This document shows positions 1 through 5,765 of a DNA stretch of 5,765 nt, piece after piece. Within the stretch, counting starts at the first letter, position 1. Each line of letters begins with the position of its first letter. Both the position numbers and the translations under genes were made by a program. Location: contig VGXH01000143.1 in NCBI GenBank assembly GCA_016873405.1, positions 1 to 5,765 on the forward strand, given 5' to 3'. The stretch comes from a bacterium. Lineage in GTDB: Bacteria; Krumholzibacteriota; Krumholzibacteria; LZORAL124-64-63. The notes beneath the pieces are model-generated. The model was not told the origin of the DNA, made no database searches, and saw nothing but the letters and a program-made list of their open reading frames with translations.

Positions 1-290
1 AAAATCTGTGTCTCGACGAGATCGAGCGCATCCTGGCGCCGGGCGGCACGGCCTGGCTGCAGGTGCCCCTGGAGCCGGGGCTGGCCCACAGCCGCCGCAT
101 TCCGATCGACCGTTACCGGGCCCATGCCCACGCCTGGCAGTTCGCTCCCGATTTCGGCCTGCTCGTCGAACGTCCCGGCTGGCTCGTCACCGAGGTCGTC
201 GCCCGGGGGGCGATCGCGGCGCGGGAGCGGGTCCGGTTCGGGATCGATCCGGACGAGCGGTACTGGCGCGTGCGCAAGCTCCAGCCCTGA
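1..290 (+). CDS. Probable class I SAM-dependent methyltransferase, C-terminal fragment
   Basis: This reading frame is open from the window edge (first full codon at position 3) to a TGA at 288-290, giving 95 visible residues; the start lies upstream of the window. The fragment opens with LDEIERILAPGG, followed by a hydrophobic strand ending in VP. This matches the late part of a Rossmann-fold methyltransferase, where the pattern is an 'I.R.L.PGG....VP' strand after the catalytic region. Further on, a YRAHAHAWQFAPDFGLLVE stretch resembles the 'H.r.f....l..l.e..GF.v' tail of Methyltransf_11/25-type enzymes. The SAM-binding glycine motif would be in the missing N-terminal part, so the substrate cannot be inferred. 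It is on the same strand as the HDOD-GAF gene, 127 nt away. A protein of another family with a similar C-terminal strand is possible. The coding frame itself is well supported; the family call is moderate. Confidence 0.6.
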   Translation, partial: NLCLDEIERILAPGGTAWLQVPLEPGLAHSRRIPIDRYRAHAHAWQFAPDFGLLVERPGWLVTEVVARGAIAARERVRFGIDPDERYWRVRKLQP

Positions 291-300
291 GCCCGGGGCG

Positions 301-338
301 GGAAGCAGGACGCCGGTCAAGGCGCCCCGCCTGCTGCC
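301..338 (+). terminator. Weak hairpin after the methyltransferase gene, possible terminator
   Basis: Ten bases after the methyltransferase stop codon, AGCAGG at 304-309 can pair with CCTGCT at 330-335. The stem is extended by GG/CC across one A/G mismatch. Inside it, CGCC at 311-314 can pair with GGCG at 321-324 around a six-base loop. No T tract follows, so this is not a classical intrinsic terminator, and imperfect hairpins of this size are common by chance in DNA this GC-rich. The rest of the 291-417 gap shows no convincing promoter or small gene. Confidence 0.25.
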
Positions 339-417
339 GATCACCTGCGGGCACGACCCGCGCGGAGGGCGACCGCCGTTCGCCCCGCCGCGTCGTCCCC
401 GGCCCGGGCGGTGGCGC

Positions 418-1887
418 ATGGATTCCTCGGCGGTCTTCGAACAGATCGAGCGGATGGGCGAACTGCCCAGCCTCCCGCAGACGCTCCTTTCGATCCAGAA
501 GGTGGCTGCCGACAGCCGCTCCTGCGCCGACGACCTGGCGGGCAGCGTGCTCAACGACCAGGCCTTGACCCTGCGCGTGCTGAGGGTCGTCAACAGCGCC
601 TTCTACCAGCGACGCAACCAGGAGCAGATCCGCACCGTCCGCCGCGCCGTGATCGTGATCGGCTTCGACGCCGTGTGCAAACTGGCGCTCGGACTGTCTG
701 TCTTCGACATGATGAGCAAGCTCTCGCGCTCGCCGTACCTGGCGACGATCACCGGTCACTCGCTCGTCTGCGCCGGATTCGCACAGGCCCTGGCCGAGGC
801 TTCCGGCCGCGTCCCGCCCGAGGAGGCCTACGTCACGGCGCTGGTCCACGACATCGGCAAGGTGGTCCTGCTGGAGTGCTCGCCCGCCGACATGGACAAC
901 GTCCTGCAGGACCTCGCGGGCGGCATGCCGGCGCTGGAGGCCGAGCGACGGCGATTCGGGATCTCGCACGACCGCGCCGGCCGCCGGCTGGCCGCGCGCT
1001 GGAAACTCCCCCTCGAGTTGCAGAACGTCATCGGCGACCACCACGACGTGGACCCGCGCCACCCGCCGCGCGACCTGGACCCGCTGTTGGCGGTCATCGT
1101 CTACGCCAACGCCGTGGCGCGGTTCACCTGCGAACCGCAGGCGCAGGCGCACGAGCAGGCCGTCACGCGGGCGGCTTCCCGCGCGCTCGGGATCCCGCTG
1201 GCGCGCGTCGACGAGATCCTGCTGCGCGCGGCGGACGACATCCGCGACCTGGCCGCCTGTATCGGGCACGGCGTCGGCGACCTGCGGGACTACGGGCAGC
1301 TGGTCAACCGTGCCGGCGGCGCCGTCGTGGCGCCGACCGCGATCGCGCCCGAGGACCTGGCGCGCCGGACGGCAGCGCAACTGGAGCTCTACCGGCAGAT
1401 CGGCGCGGGGATCGCCGCCGGCGTCCCCGGCGACGAGTTGCTGGCCGCCATCCTGGACGGCGCGGTGGAGATCCTCGGCTTCCAGCGGGTGATCCTGCTG
1501 GAGGTGGACCAGCAGCATCGGCGCCTGGTCCCGGTCCTGTGCGCAGGGCCGGGGGCCCAGGACCTGGCGCCGCACCTGGCGCTGGCGCTGACCCGGGCAT
1601 CAGGGCCGCCGGCCCTGGCGGTCCTGGAGCACCGCGCCTTCCACGTGCCGATGGCCGCCAGCCCGGCCTACCAGGGCCTGGCGGGCGGGGAGCTGCTGGA
1701 GGCCGCGCGCTGCGCCGGGTACGCGGTGGCGCCCGTGGCCACGCCGCGGGGCGTGGTCGGCGTCCTCTACGGCGACGCCGGTCCCGACGGGCTGGACATC
1801 GTCGCCGAGCAGGCGGCCGAGCTGGCCGGCCTCGCCACGCAGGCGGGCCTGGTCACCGGCGCCGTCACGGTCCTGCCCTCAACCTAG
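418..1887 (+). CDS. HDOD domain protein with C-terminal GAF domain
   Basis: This encodes a 489-residue predicted cytoplasmic signalling protein with no signal peptide or membrane segment. Residues about 10-235 form an HDOD domain. The opening MGELPSLPQTLLSIQKVA, the 'L..LRVVNSAFY' helix (54-63), and the LVHDIGK motif (142-148) are typical. Also visible are H114 in GHSLVCA, H184-D185 and the HH pair at 208-209. Residues about 315-480 resemble a GAF domain: a helical lead, ILGFQRVILLEVD, then PRGVVGVLYGD near the end. HDOD proteins are known as non-canonical HD-superfamily modules linked to bacterial signalling, including regulation of motility, competence and second-messenger pathways. The GAF part would sense an unknown ligand or mediate dimerisation. 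The ATG at 418 is chosen because the in-frame sequence before it is Pro/Arg-rich and looks non-coding; the Shine-Dalgarno is weak (a G-rich stretch at 406-414). The ATG at 454, just before the conserved domain, is an alternative. The specific pathway is unknown. Confidence 0.88.
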   Translation: MDSSAVFEQIERMGELPSLPQTLLSIQKVAADSRSCADDLAGSVLNDQALTLRVLRVVNSAFYQRRNQEQIRTVRRAVIVIGFDAVCKLALGLSVFDMMSKLSRSPYLATITGHSLVCAGFAQALAEASGRVPPEEAYVTALVHDIGKVVLLECSPADMDNVLQDLAGGMPALEAERRRFGISHDRAGRRLAARWKLPLELQNVIGDHHDVDPRHPPRDLDPLLAVIVYANAVARFTCEPQAQAHEQAVTRAASRALGIPLARVDEILLRAADDIRDLAACIGHGVGDLRDYGQLVNRAGGAVVAPTAIAPEDLARRTAAQLELYRQIGAGIAAGVPGDELLAAILDGAVEILGFQRVILLEVDQQHRRLVPVLCAGPGAQDLAPHLALALTRASGPPALAVLEHRAFHVPMAASPAYQGLAGGELLEAARCAGYAVAPVATPRGVVGVLYGDAGPDGLDIVAEQAAELAGLATQAGLVTGAVTVLPST

Positions 1888-1888
1888 C

Positions 1889-1903
1889 GTCCCGAGTCGG
1901 GAC
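1889..1903. repeat. 15-base perfect palindrome directly after the HDOD-GAF stop codon
   Basis: GTCCCGA and TCGGGAC form an exact inverted repeat around a single central G, starting two bases after the TAG stop at 1885-1887. As RNA it could form a 6-bp stem with a three-base loop. There is no following T tract, so terminator activity is doubtful. Its position about 28 bases upstream of the -35 element proposed for proS would also suit a dimeric regulator binding site. The structure is directly visible; its role is undecided. Confidence 0.4.
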
Positions 1904-1930
1904 ACCAGGAATCGCCGCCGACCGGCCGCC

Positions 1931-1959
1931 TTGGCCGCCCGCCCGGCGCGTGCTATCTT
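1931..1959 (+). promoter_or_regulatory. Candidate sigma-70-type promoter of proS
   Basis: TTGGCC at 1931-1936 (4 of 6 matches to TTGACA) lies exactly 17 bases before TATCTT at 1954-1959. TATCTT keeps TAT and the final T of TATAAT, and TGC precedes it directly, which gives an extended -10 (TGnTATnnT). This is the only A/T-leaning patch in an otherwise G/C-dominated gap. It would start transcription near 1966, leaving a leader of roughly 57 nt before the proS start codon. Spacing and position agree well, but the host's sigma factor preferences are unknown. Confidence 0.55.
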
Positions 1960-1972
1960 CCCGGCTTCCAGC

Positions 1973-1994
1973 GGGCGTCGCCCGGGCGGCGCCC
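1973..1994 (+). repeat. 22-base near-perfect palindrome in the predicted proS leader
   Basis: GGGCGTCGCCC is followed directly by GGGCGGCGCCC. The two halves are reverse complements except at one position, which would be a G-U pair in RNA. Folding would leave a stem of about nine pairs closed by a four-base loop (CCGG). It lies just downstream of the predicted transcription start and about 17 nt upstream of the Shine-Dalgarno, so it should not mask the ribosome site directly. It could stabilise the mRNA 5' end, be an operator, or be a chance product of GC-rich sequence. Confidence 0.4.
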
Positions 1995-2010
1995 CCACCC
2001 GCAGACCGAA

Positions 2011-2017
2011 AGAGGGA
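2011..2017 (+). promoter_or_regulatory. Shine-Dalgarno site of proS
   Basis: AGAGGGA ends five bases before the ATG at 2023-2025. It is a purine-rich match to the 16S rRNA 3' end at suitable spacing. It fixes the proS start at 2023, which agrees with the usual N-terminus of this synthetase type (a short lead followed by the DYSRWY motif). Confidence 0.75.
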
Positions 2018-2022
2018 TCTCC

Positions 2023-3501
2023 ATGGCCGGGATCTGCAAGCGCTCCGAGGACTACAGCCGCTGGTACCAGGACGTCATCCAGGCAGCCGAGCTGGCGGAC
2101 AACAGCCCCGTCCGCGGCTGCATGGTCATCCGCCCGAACGGCTACGCGATCTGGGAGAACATCCAGCGGGTGCTCGACGCCAAGTTCAAGGAGCTGGGGC
2201 ACGTCAACGCCTACTTCCCGCTGCTGATCCCCAAGAGCTTCCTGGCGCGCGAGGCCGAGCATGTCGAGGGCTTCGCCAAGGAGTGCGCGATCGTCACGCA
2301 CCACCGCCTGAAGCAGACCGAGGTGAACGGCAAGATCACGGTCGTCCCGGACCCGGACAGCCGCCTGGAGGAGGAGTACGTCATCCGCCCCACGAGCGAG
2401 ACGGTCATCTGGGACATGTACCGCAAGTGGGTGCAGAGCTACCGCGACCTGCCGATCCTGATCAACCAGTGGGCGAACGTGATGCGCTGGGAGATGCGCA
2501 CGCGCATGTTCCTGCGCACGACCGAGTTCCTCTGGCAGGAGGGCCACACCGCGCACGCCACCGCGGCGGAAGGACGCGCCGAGACGCTGCAGATGCTCGA
2601 GGTCTACCGCTGGTTCGCCGAGGAGATCCTCGCGATGCCGGTGATCATGGGCGTCAAGACGGCGAACGAGCGCTTCGCCGGCGCGGTGGAGACGTTCTCG
2701 ATCGAGGCGATGATGCAGGACGGCAAGGCGCTGCAGGCGGCCACCAGCCACGACCTGGGCCAGAACTTCGCCAAGGCCTTCGACGTGAAGTACCAGGACG
2801 CCGAAGGCAAGGTCGAGCATGTCTGGGCCACGAGCTGGGGTCTGAGCACGCGAGTCATCGGCGCGCTGATCATGACGCACAGCGACGACGAGGGCCTGGT
2901 GCTGCCGCCGCGGATCGCCGGCACGAAGTGCGTGATCGTGCCCATCTGGAAGAACGACGAGGAGATGGCGCAGGTCTGCGCCGCCGCCGACGGCCTGGCC
3001 GCGCAGCTGCGCCCGGCCATCGGCCCGGCGCACGTCGACCGGCGCGACAACATGCGGCCGGGCTGGAAGTACGCCGAGTGGGAGCGCAAGGGCGTGCCGC
3101 TGCGCATCGAACTGGGGCCGCGCGACCTGGCGGGCCAGCAGGTGATGATGGTGGCGCGCCACGATCGCCGGAAGCAGGCTGTGGGCTTCCAGCAACTGGC
3201 CACGGCGGCCGTCGCCGAGCTGGACCGGATCCAGCAGGATCTCTTCGACCGCGCGCTGCAGCGCCGGCGCGAGCGCACGCGCGTCGTCGACTCGTGGGAG
3301 GCCTTCACGGCGCTGTTCGAGGGCGAGGGCGGCTTCGCCGAATGCCACTGGTGCGGCGACGGCGACTGCGAGAAGCAGGTCCAGGAGAAGACGAAGGTCA
3401 CGATCCGCAACCTGCCGCTCGTGCGCGACGAGACGCCGGGTCGCTGCGTCCATTGCGGCCGGACCTCGCTCGGGCGGGTGGTGTTCGCGCAGTCCTACTG
3501 A
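2023..3501 (+). CDS. proS: Prolyl-tRNA synthetase, archaeal/eukaryal-like short type
   Basis: This 492-residue cytoplasmic class II synthetase activates proline with ATP and charges tRNA-Pro. The N-terminus carries DYSRWYQDVIQ and the motif 1 region with CMVIRPNGYAIWENIQ and HVNAYFPLLIP (33-70). RPTSE (122-126) contains the proline-recognising TxE element. Motif 2 is RWEMRTR and the following FLRTTEFLWQEGHTAHA (155-179). Motif 3 is in SWGLSTRVIGALIM (271-284). An anticodon-binding domain occupies about 300-400. The C-terminal zinc module shows C444-x4-C449 and C475-x2-C478, with an extra C441, and the chain ends in a tyrosine as is usual for this type. The large editing insertion of the E. 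coli-type enzyme (about 570 residues) is absent: the catalytic core continues without it between motifs 2 and 3. The gene looks full length and intact. A preceding promoter and Shine-Dalgarno suggest independent transcription, and a strong hairpin follows 27 nt after the stop. Confidence 0.98.
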   Translation: MAGICKRSEDYSRWYQDVIQAAELADNSPVRGCMVIRPNGYAIWENIQRVLDAKFKELGHVNAYFPLLIPKSFLAREAEHVEGFAKECAIVTHHRLKQTEVNGKITVVPDPDSRLEEEYVIRPTSETVIWDMYRKWVQSYRDLPILINQWANVMRWEMRTRMFLRTTEFLWQEGHTAHATAAEGRAETLQMLEVYRWFAEEILAMPVIMGVKTANERFAGAVETFSIEAMMQDGKALQAATSHDLGQNFAKAFDVKYQDAEGKVEHVWATSWGLSTRVIGALIMTHSDDEGLVLPPRIAGTKCVIVPIWKNDEEMAQVCAAADGLAAQLRPAIGPAHVDRRDNMRPGWKYAEWERKGVPLRIELGPRDLAGQQVMMVARHDRRKQAVGFQQLATAAVAELDRIQQDLFDRALQRRRERTRVVDSWEAFTALFEGEGGFAECHWCGDGDCEKQVQEKTKVTIRNLPLVRDETPGRCVHCGRTSLGRVVFAQSY

Positions 3502-3528
3502 GCGCGCCGCCGGCGGGCACCGCCGCGG

Positions 3529-3579
3529 CCGCGACGACGACGGCCCGGGTCGGCAGGACCCGGGCCGTCGTCGTCGTGG
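3529..3579. terminator. Large perfect inverted repeat between convergent genes, likely bidirectional terminator
   Basis: The arms at 3532-3551 and 3557-3576 are exact reverse complements over 20 bp around the five-base loop GGCAG. A G-U pair and two G-C pairs at the base extend the stem to about 23 pairs. The left arm is a GAC-repeat followed by GGCCCGGGTC. The hairpin sits 27 nt past the proS stop and 33 nt past the response regulator stop on the other strand, so it can serve both transcripts. Neither side has a T tract, so any termination would rely on the stem itself (a 'U-less' type) or the stem may protect mRNA 3' ends. A shorter copy of GGCCGTCGT recurs at 3582-3590. Nothing else is evident in 3502-3612. 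Confidence 0.8.
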
Positions 3580-3612
3580 AAGGCCGTCGTGCACGGTGGT
3601 CGTGTCCGCCGC

Positions 3613-4263
3613 TCAGCTGACCTCGGTCAAGCCGTGGCGGATCGCCAGCTTGGTCAGCTCGGCGATGCTCTCGCAGCCCAGCTTCTGCATGAGCACGGTG
3701 CGGTAGGTGTGCACGGTCTTGTGGCTGACCCCGAGCTTGAATCCGATCGCCTTGACGCTCAGGCCCTCGGCCAGCAGCTGGAAGGTCTGGCGCTCCCTCG
3801 GCGTGAGGGAACTGATGCCTGAACGCGCGGGGCCGCCGGTGCCGCTGTCGACCAGCGAGAGGGCCAGGAGGTCGGCGATCTCGAGGCTCAGGTAGTTGCG
3901 GCCGGTCATGACGGTGCGGGCGGCCGTGAGCAGCTCGTCGAACGAGCTCGACTTGATGATGTAGGCGCCGGCGCCGGCCCGGAAGGCCTCGCGCACGAAC
4001 TCGGCCTCGCAGTGCATGGACATGATCAGGCAGCGCGTGGTGACGCCGGGCATGGCCTTGATCGCCCGCACGGCATCGATGCCGTTGAGGCCGGGCATGG
4101 AGATGTCGATCACGGCGAGGTCGGGATTCTCGCGGCGCACGGCCGCGAGCAGGTCGTGGCCGTTCTCGGCCACCGCCACGACCTCGAACTCGGTGGCGGT
4201 GCCGAAGCACAGGCGCAGGCCTTCCACCACCAGGGCATGGTCGTCCGCAATCACGATTCGCAT
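3613..4263 (-). CDS. NarL/FixJ-family two-component response regulator
   Basis: This encodes a 216-residue cytoplasmic DNA-binding response regulator. Residues 1-120 form a receiver domain: acidic pair D7-D8, phospho-acceptor D53 in VIDISMPGLNG, switch S82 in LIMSMH, and K104 in YIIKSS, so all key residues are present. After a linker rich in Gly and Ser (about 138-151), residues 152-212 form a LuxR/GerE-type helix-turn-helix, with LTPRERQTFQLLAEGLSVKAIGFKLGVSH and the recognition-helix stretch KTVHTYRTVLMQKLG. Phosphorylation by the upstream kinase should promote dimerisation and DNA binding. Its ATG lies inside the kinase gene's 3' end, overlapping by 13 nt, and a Shine-Dalgarno is present, so the two are expected to be co-transcribed and translationally coupled. 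The gene ends at the convergent terminator shared with proS. Target genes cannot be inferred from this window. Confidence 0.95.
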   Translation of the reverse strand: MRIVIADDHALVVEGLRLCFGTATEFEVVAVAENGHDLLAAVRRENPDLAVIDISMPGLNGIDAVRAIKAMPGVTTRCLIMSMHCEAEFVREAFRAGAGAYIIKSSSFDELLTAARTVMTGRNYLSLEIADLLALSLVDSGTGGPARSGISSLTPRERQTFQLLAEGLSVKAIGFKLGVSHKTVHTYRTVLMQKLGCESIAELTKLAIRHGLTEVS

Positions 4264-5765
4264 GGCTTCTCGCTCCTGCTTCTGGCAGGCACCTCTGCCG
4301 TGCCCGGCAAGGTGATCTCCACGACCGTGCCGCGCCCGGTCGTGATCTCCATGCGACCGCCCAGCGGCTCGATCCGCTGGCGAATACTGAACAGGCCGAA
4401 GCCGCCGCCGGCCTGCTCGAGGCCGCGCCGGGCGGCATCGGCCGGCATGCCGCGACCGTCGTCCGCCACGACGAGTTGCACGTGATGATGCTGGCTGACG
4501 AGCTTTATCGTCACGCGGCCGGCGTCGGCGTGCTTGAGGGCGTTGACCAGGAGCTCGCGGGCGACGCGGAACAGCAACACCGCCACGTCGGTCCTCTGCG
4601 GCGAACCCGCGCCGGCGATCTCGACCTCGATCACCGGGCCGTCGGGGCTGCTGAAGCGCCGCGCCAGCCCGGCCAGGGCCGGCCCGAGGCCGAGGTCGTA
4701 CAGGGCGGTGGGGCTCAGGTCGAAGGTGAGGTCCTGCGTCTTGCGCATCGTCTCCTGCAGGATGCCGATGGCCTGCGCCAGGACGGGATCGGACGAGCCG
4801 GCGCGCTGGCGCAGAGCCTGCAGGCGCAGGTTGACGGCCGTCAACTCCTGCCCGATGCCATCGTGCAACTGCACGGCCAGGTCGCGGCGCTGCCCTTCCT
4901 CCGCCGAAGTCAGTTCAAGGGCGAGTTCCCGCAGGGCGGCCTCGGCGTGGTGGCGCTCGGTCACGTCGCGGATGAGCGCCAGGTAGCGGTCGCCGCCGTG
5001 GCGGGTCAGGCGCCCCTCGAAGGAGCGGCGGCCAGGCGCCTCGCCGAGGGCGAACTTGAACTCGCCGAAATGGCAACCGGCGGCCAGGCTGGCCACGGCC
5101 GCGCGGGCCCTGTGCCGATCGGCGCGGTCCAGCAGGTTCCAGATGCTCAACCCGACCGGGGCGGCGACCGCTTGCGGCAGGTCGAGCCCCTCGGGGGCGC
5201 GGAACTCGAGGATATGGCCGTGGTCGTCGAAGACGACCAGCATGTCGGGCAGCGCCTCGAGCGTCGCCCGCTGGCGGCCCTCGCTCTCGGTCAGGCGCCG
5301 CAGGAGGCGGTCATGGTCGAGGGCGGCTGCGATGAGGTCCGTCAGCACCGTCAGCAGGTGCACGTCCTCGGGGTGCCACGGGCGGACTTCGCGCACGGCA
5401 TCGAAGCCCATGAATCCGGAAAGGACTCCCGAGCGACTGCGCGTCGCCATCAGGAGGATCGACTGGATACCCTGTTCCAGCAGGATCTCGCGATCGGCCG
5501 CGGCCTCCTCCGGCAGGTCAGCCACCAGGGGGATGTCCAGGAACGGCCCGTCGACGAGGCGCTGCATGGACCACGGAAAGAGCCCCACGGACAGGTTCTG
5601 GAGGTTCTGTATCTGCGGTGAGATGCCATCGGCGCACCATTCGTGCGTGTTGGACATCGTGCCGCTGTCGGTGTCGAATTGGAACAGGTAGGAGCGGTCC
5701 GCGCGCACAAAGGCGCCTGTCGTGGCCAGTGCGCGGTCGATCGTGTCGCGCAGTTCCTCCGGGCC
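4251..5765 (-). CDS. GAF-PAS sensor histidine kinase (HisKA_3 type), N-terminus cut by window edge
   Basis: 504 residues are visible. The frame stays open to the right edge, and the 19 codons before the first GTG (5706-5708) continue the GAF helix (EELRDTIDRALATTGAFV), so the true start is outside the window. Residues about 1-150 are a GAF domain, with RADRSYLFQFD, SNTHEWCADGI, PWSM and GFMGFDAVRE typical of kinase-linked GAFs. Residues about 155-275 are a PAS domain, from LEALPDMLVVFDDHGHILEF to IRDVTERHHAEAAL. The HisKA_3 dimerisation region follows, with phospho-acceptor H301 in VQLHDGIGQELTAV. The HATPase domain has the N box (ARELLVNALKHA, N408), G1 (ADDGRGM, about 434-440) and G2 (GGGFGLFSIRQR, about 453-464). 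No membrane segment is visible, suggesting a cytoplasmic sensor; further input domains may lie in the missing part. It is the evident partner of the NarL-type regulator encoded immediately after it. The ligand is unknown. Confidence 0.95.
   Translation of the reverse strand, partial: GPEELRDTIDRALATTGAFVRADRSYLFQFDTDSGTMSNTHEWCADGISPQIQNLQNLSVGLFPWSMQRLVDGPFLDIPLVADLPEEAAADREILLEQGIQSILLMATRSRSGVLSGFMGFDAVREVRPWHPEDVHLLTVLTDLIAAALDHDRLLRRLTESEGRQRATLEALPDMLVVFDDHGHILEFRAPEGLDLPQAVAAPVGLSIWNLLDRADRHRARAAVASLAAGCHFGEFKFALGEAPGRRSFEGRLTRHGGDRYLALIRDVTERHHAEAALRELALELTSAEEGQRRDLAVQLHDGIGQELTAVNLRLQALRQRAGSSDPVLAQAIGILQETMRKTQDLTFDLSPTALYDLGLGPALAGLARRFSSPDGPVIEVEIAGAGSPQRTDVAVLLFRVARELLVNALKHADAGRVTIKLVSQHHHVQLVVADDGRGMPADAARRGLEQAGGGFGLFSIRQRIEPLGGRMEITTGRGTVVEITLPGTAEVPARSRSEKPCES
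4273..4277 (-). promoter_or_regulatory. Shine-Dalgarno of the response regulator, inside the kinase gene
   Basis: On the minus strand AGGAG lies nine bases before the ATG at 4263-4261, within the last codons of the kinase gene. It supports the chosen start and reinitiation by ribosomes finishing the kinase message. Confidence 0.6.

Noticed and set aside
364..369. GGAGGG resembling a Shine-Dalgarno upstream of the HDOD-GAF gene.
   Set aside because: It is about 48 nt upstream of the ATG at 418 and no in-frame start codon lies at a suitable distance from it.
187..1575. A 462-codon antisense frame opposite the HDOD-GAF gene.
   Set aside because: It is composed of Arg/Asp/Val/Gln-rich shadow sequence and runs through the non-coding gap at 291-417 without change in character.
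1960..2022. Possible T-box or other amino-acid-responsive leader before proS.
   Set aside because: The predicted leader is only about 57 nt, and there is no T-box sequence, leader peptide with proline codons in a ribosome-bound frame, or terminator/antiterminator pair.
2014..2035. A 7-base direct repeat, GGGATCT at 2014-2020 and 2029-2035, flanking the proS start codon.
   Set aside because: Short, present once in this context, and overlapping both the Shine-Dalgarno and coding sequence; it is consistent with chance.
1879..3594. A 571-codon antisense frame opposite proS.
   Set aside because: The translation is rich in Arg, His, Leu and Asp without a recognisable fold, and it mirrors the codon bias of proS. 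It also starts inside the terminator region. Treated as a shadow.
411..3620. A 1069-codon open frame spanning the HDOD-GAF gene, the intergenic gap and proS in another frame.
   Set aside because: It overlaps two clearly recognisable genes out of frame and its translation is dominated by Arg, Gly, Pro and Ala with no recognisable domain. It crosses the promoter, the leader and the terminator hairpin. Long stop-free shadow frames are expected at this GC content.
4476..5621. A 381-codon antisense frame opposite the sensor kinase.
   Set aside because: Low-complexity Gln/Gly/Ala/Val composition complementary to the kinase codons, no ribosome site seen, and no domain recognised.

Overview
This is a very GC-rich window whose genes use G or C at nearly every third codon position, so long spurious reading frames run through most of it. 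It looks like an ordinary bacterial chromosome segment. The prolyl-tRNA synthetase is the short archaeal/eukaryal-like type with a C-terminal zinc module. That type is found in Thermus/Deinococcus, Bacteroidota and several other bacterial lineages. Together with HDOD and GAF/PAS signalling proteins, it suggests a high-GC Gram-negative bacterium, possibly a little-cultured phylum. I cannot place it more precisely from sequence alone. I saw no transposase, integrase, CRISPR array, tRNA or rRNA.

Layout: (1) 1-290, plus strand, the C-terminal end of a probable class I SAM-dependent methyltransferase cut by the window edge. (2) 291-417, a gap with only a weak hairpin. (3) 418-1887, plus strand, an HDOD-GAF signalling protein. 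(4) 1888-2022, an intergenic region with a small palindrome, a good extended -10 promoter candidate, a 22-base palindrome in the predicted leader, and a Shine-Dalgarno site. (5) 2023-3501, plus strand, proS. (6) 3502-3612, a convergent intergenic region dominated by a perfect 20-bp inverted repeat with a 5-nt loop, most likely a bidirectional transcription terminator. (7) 3613-4263, minus strand, a NarL/FixJ-type response regulator. (8) 4251-5765, minus strand, its GAF-PAS-HisKA_3-HATPase sensor kinase, whose N-terminus lies beyond the right edge.

The kinase and regulator overlap by 13 nt and are read kinase first, so they form a translationally coupled two-component system. The visible part of the kinase has no membrane segment, which suggests cytoplasmic sensing. 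proS is a housekeeping gene that appears to have its own promoter. The HDOD-GAF protein is a second, separate signalling protein with no evident partner. I found no convincing undescribed multi-gene system. The most notable non-coding structures are the U-less convergent terminator and the palindrome in the proS leader.
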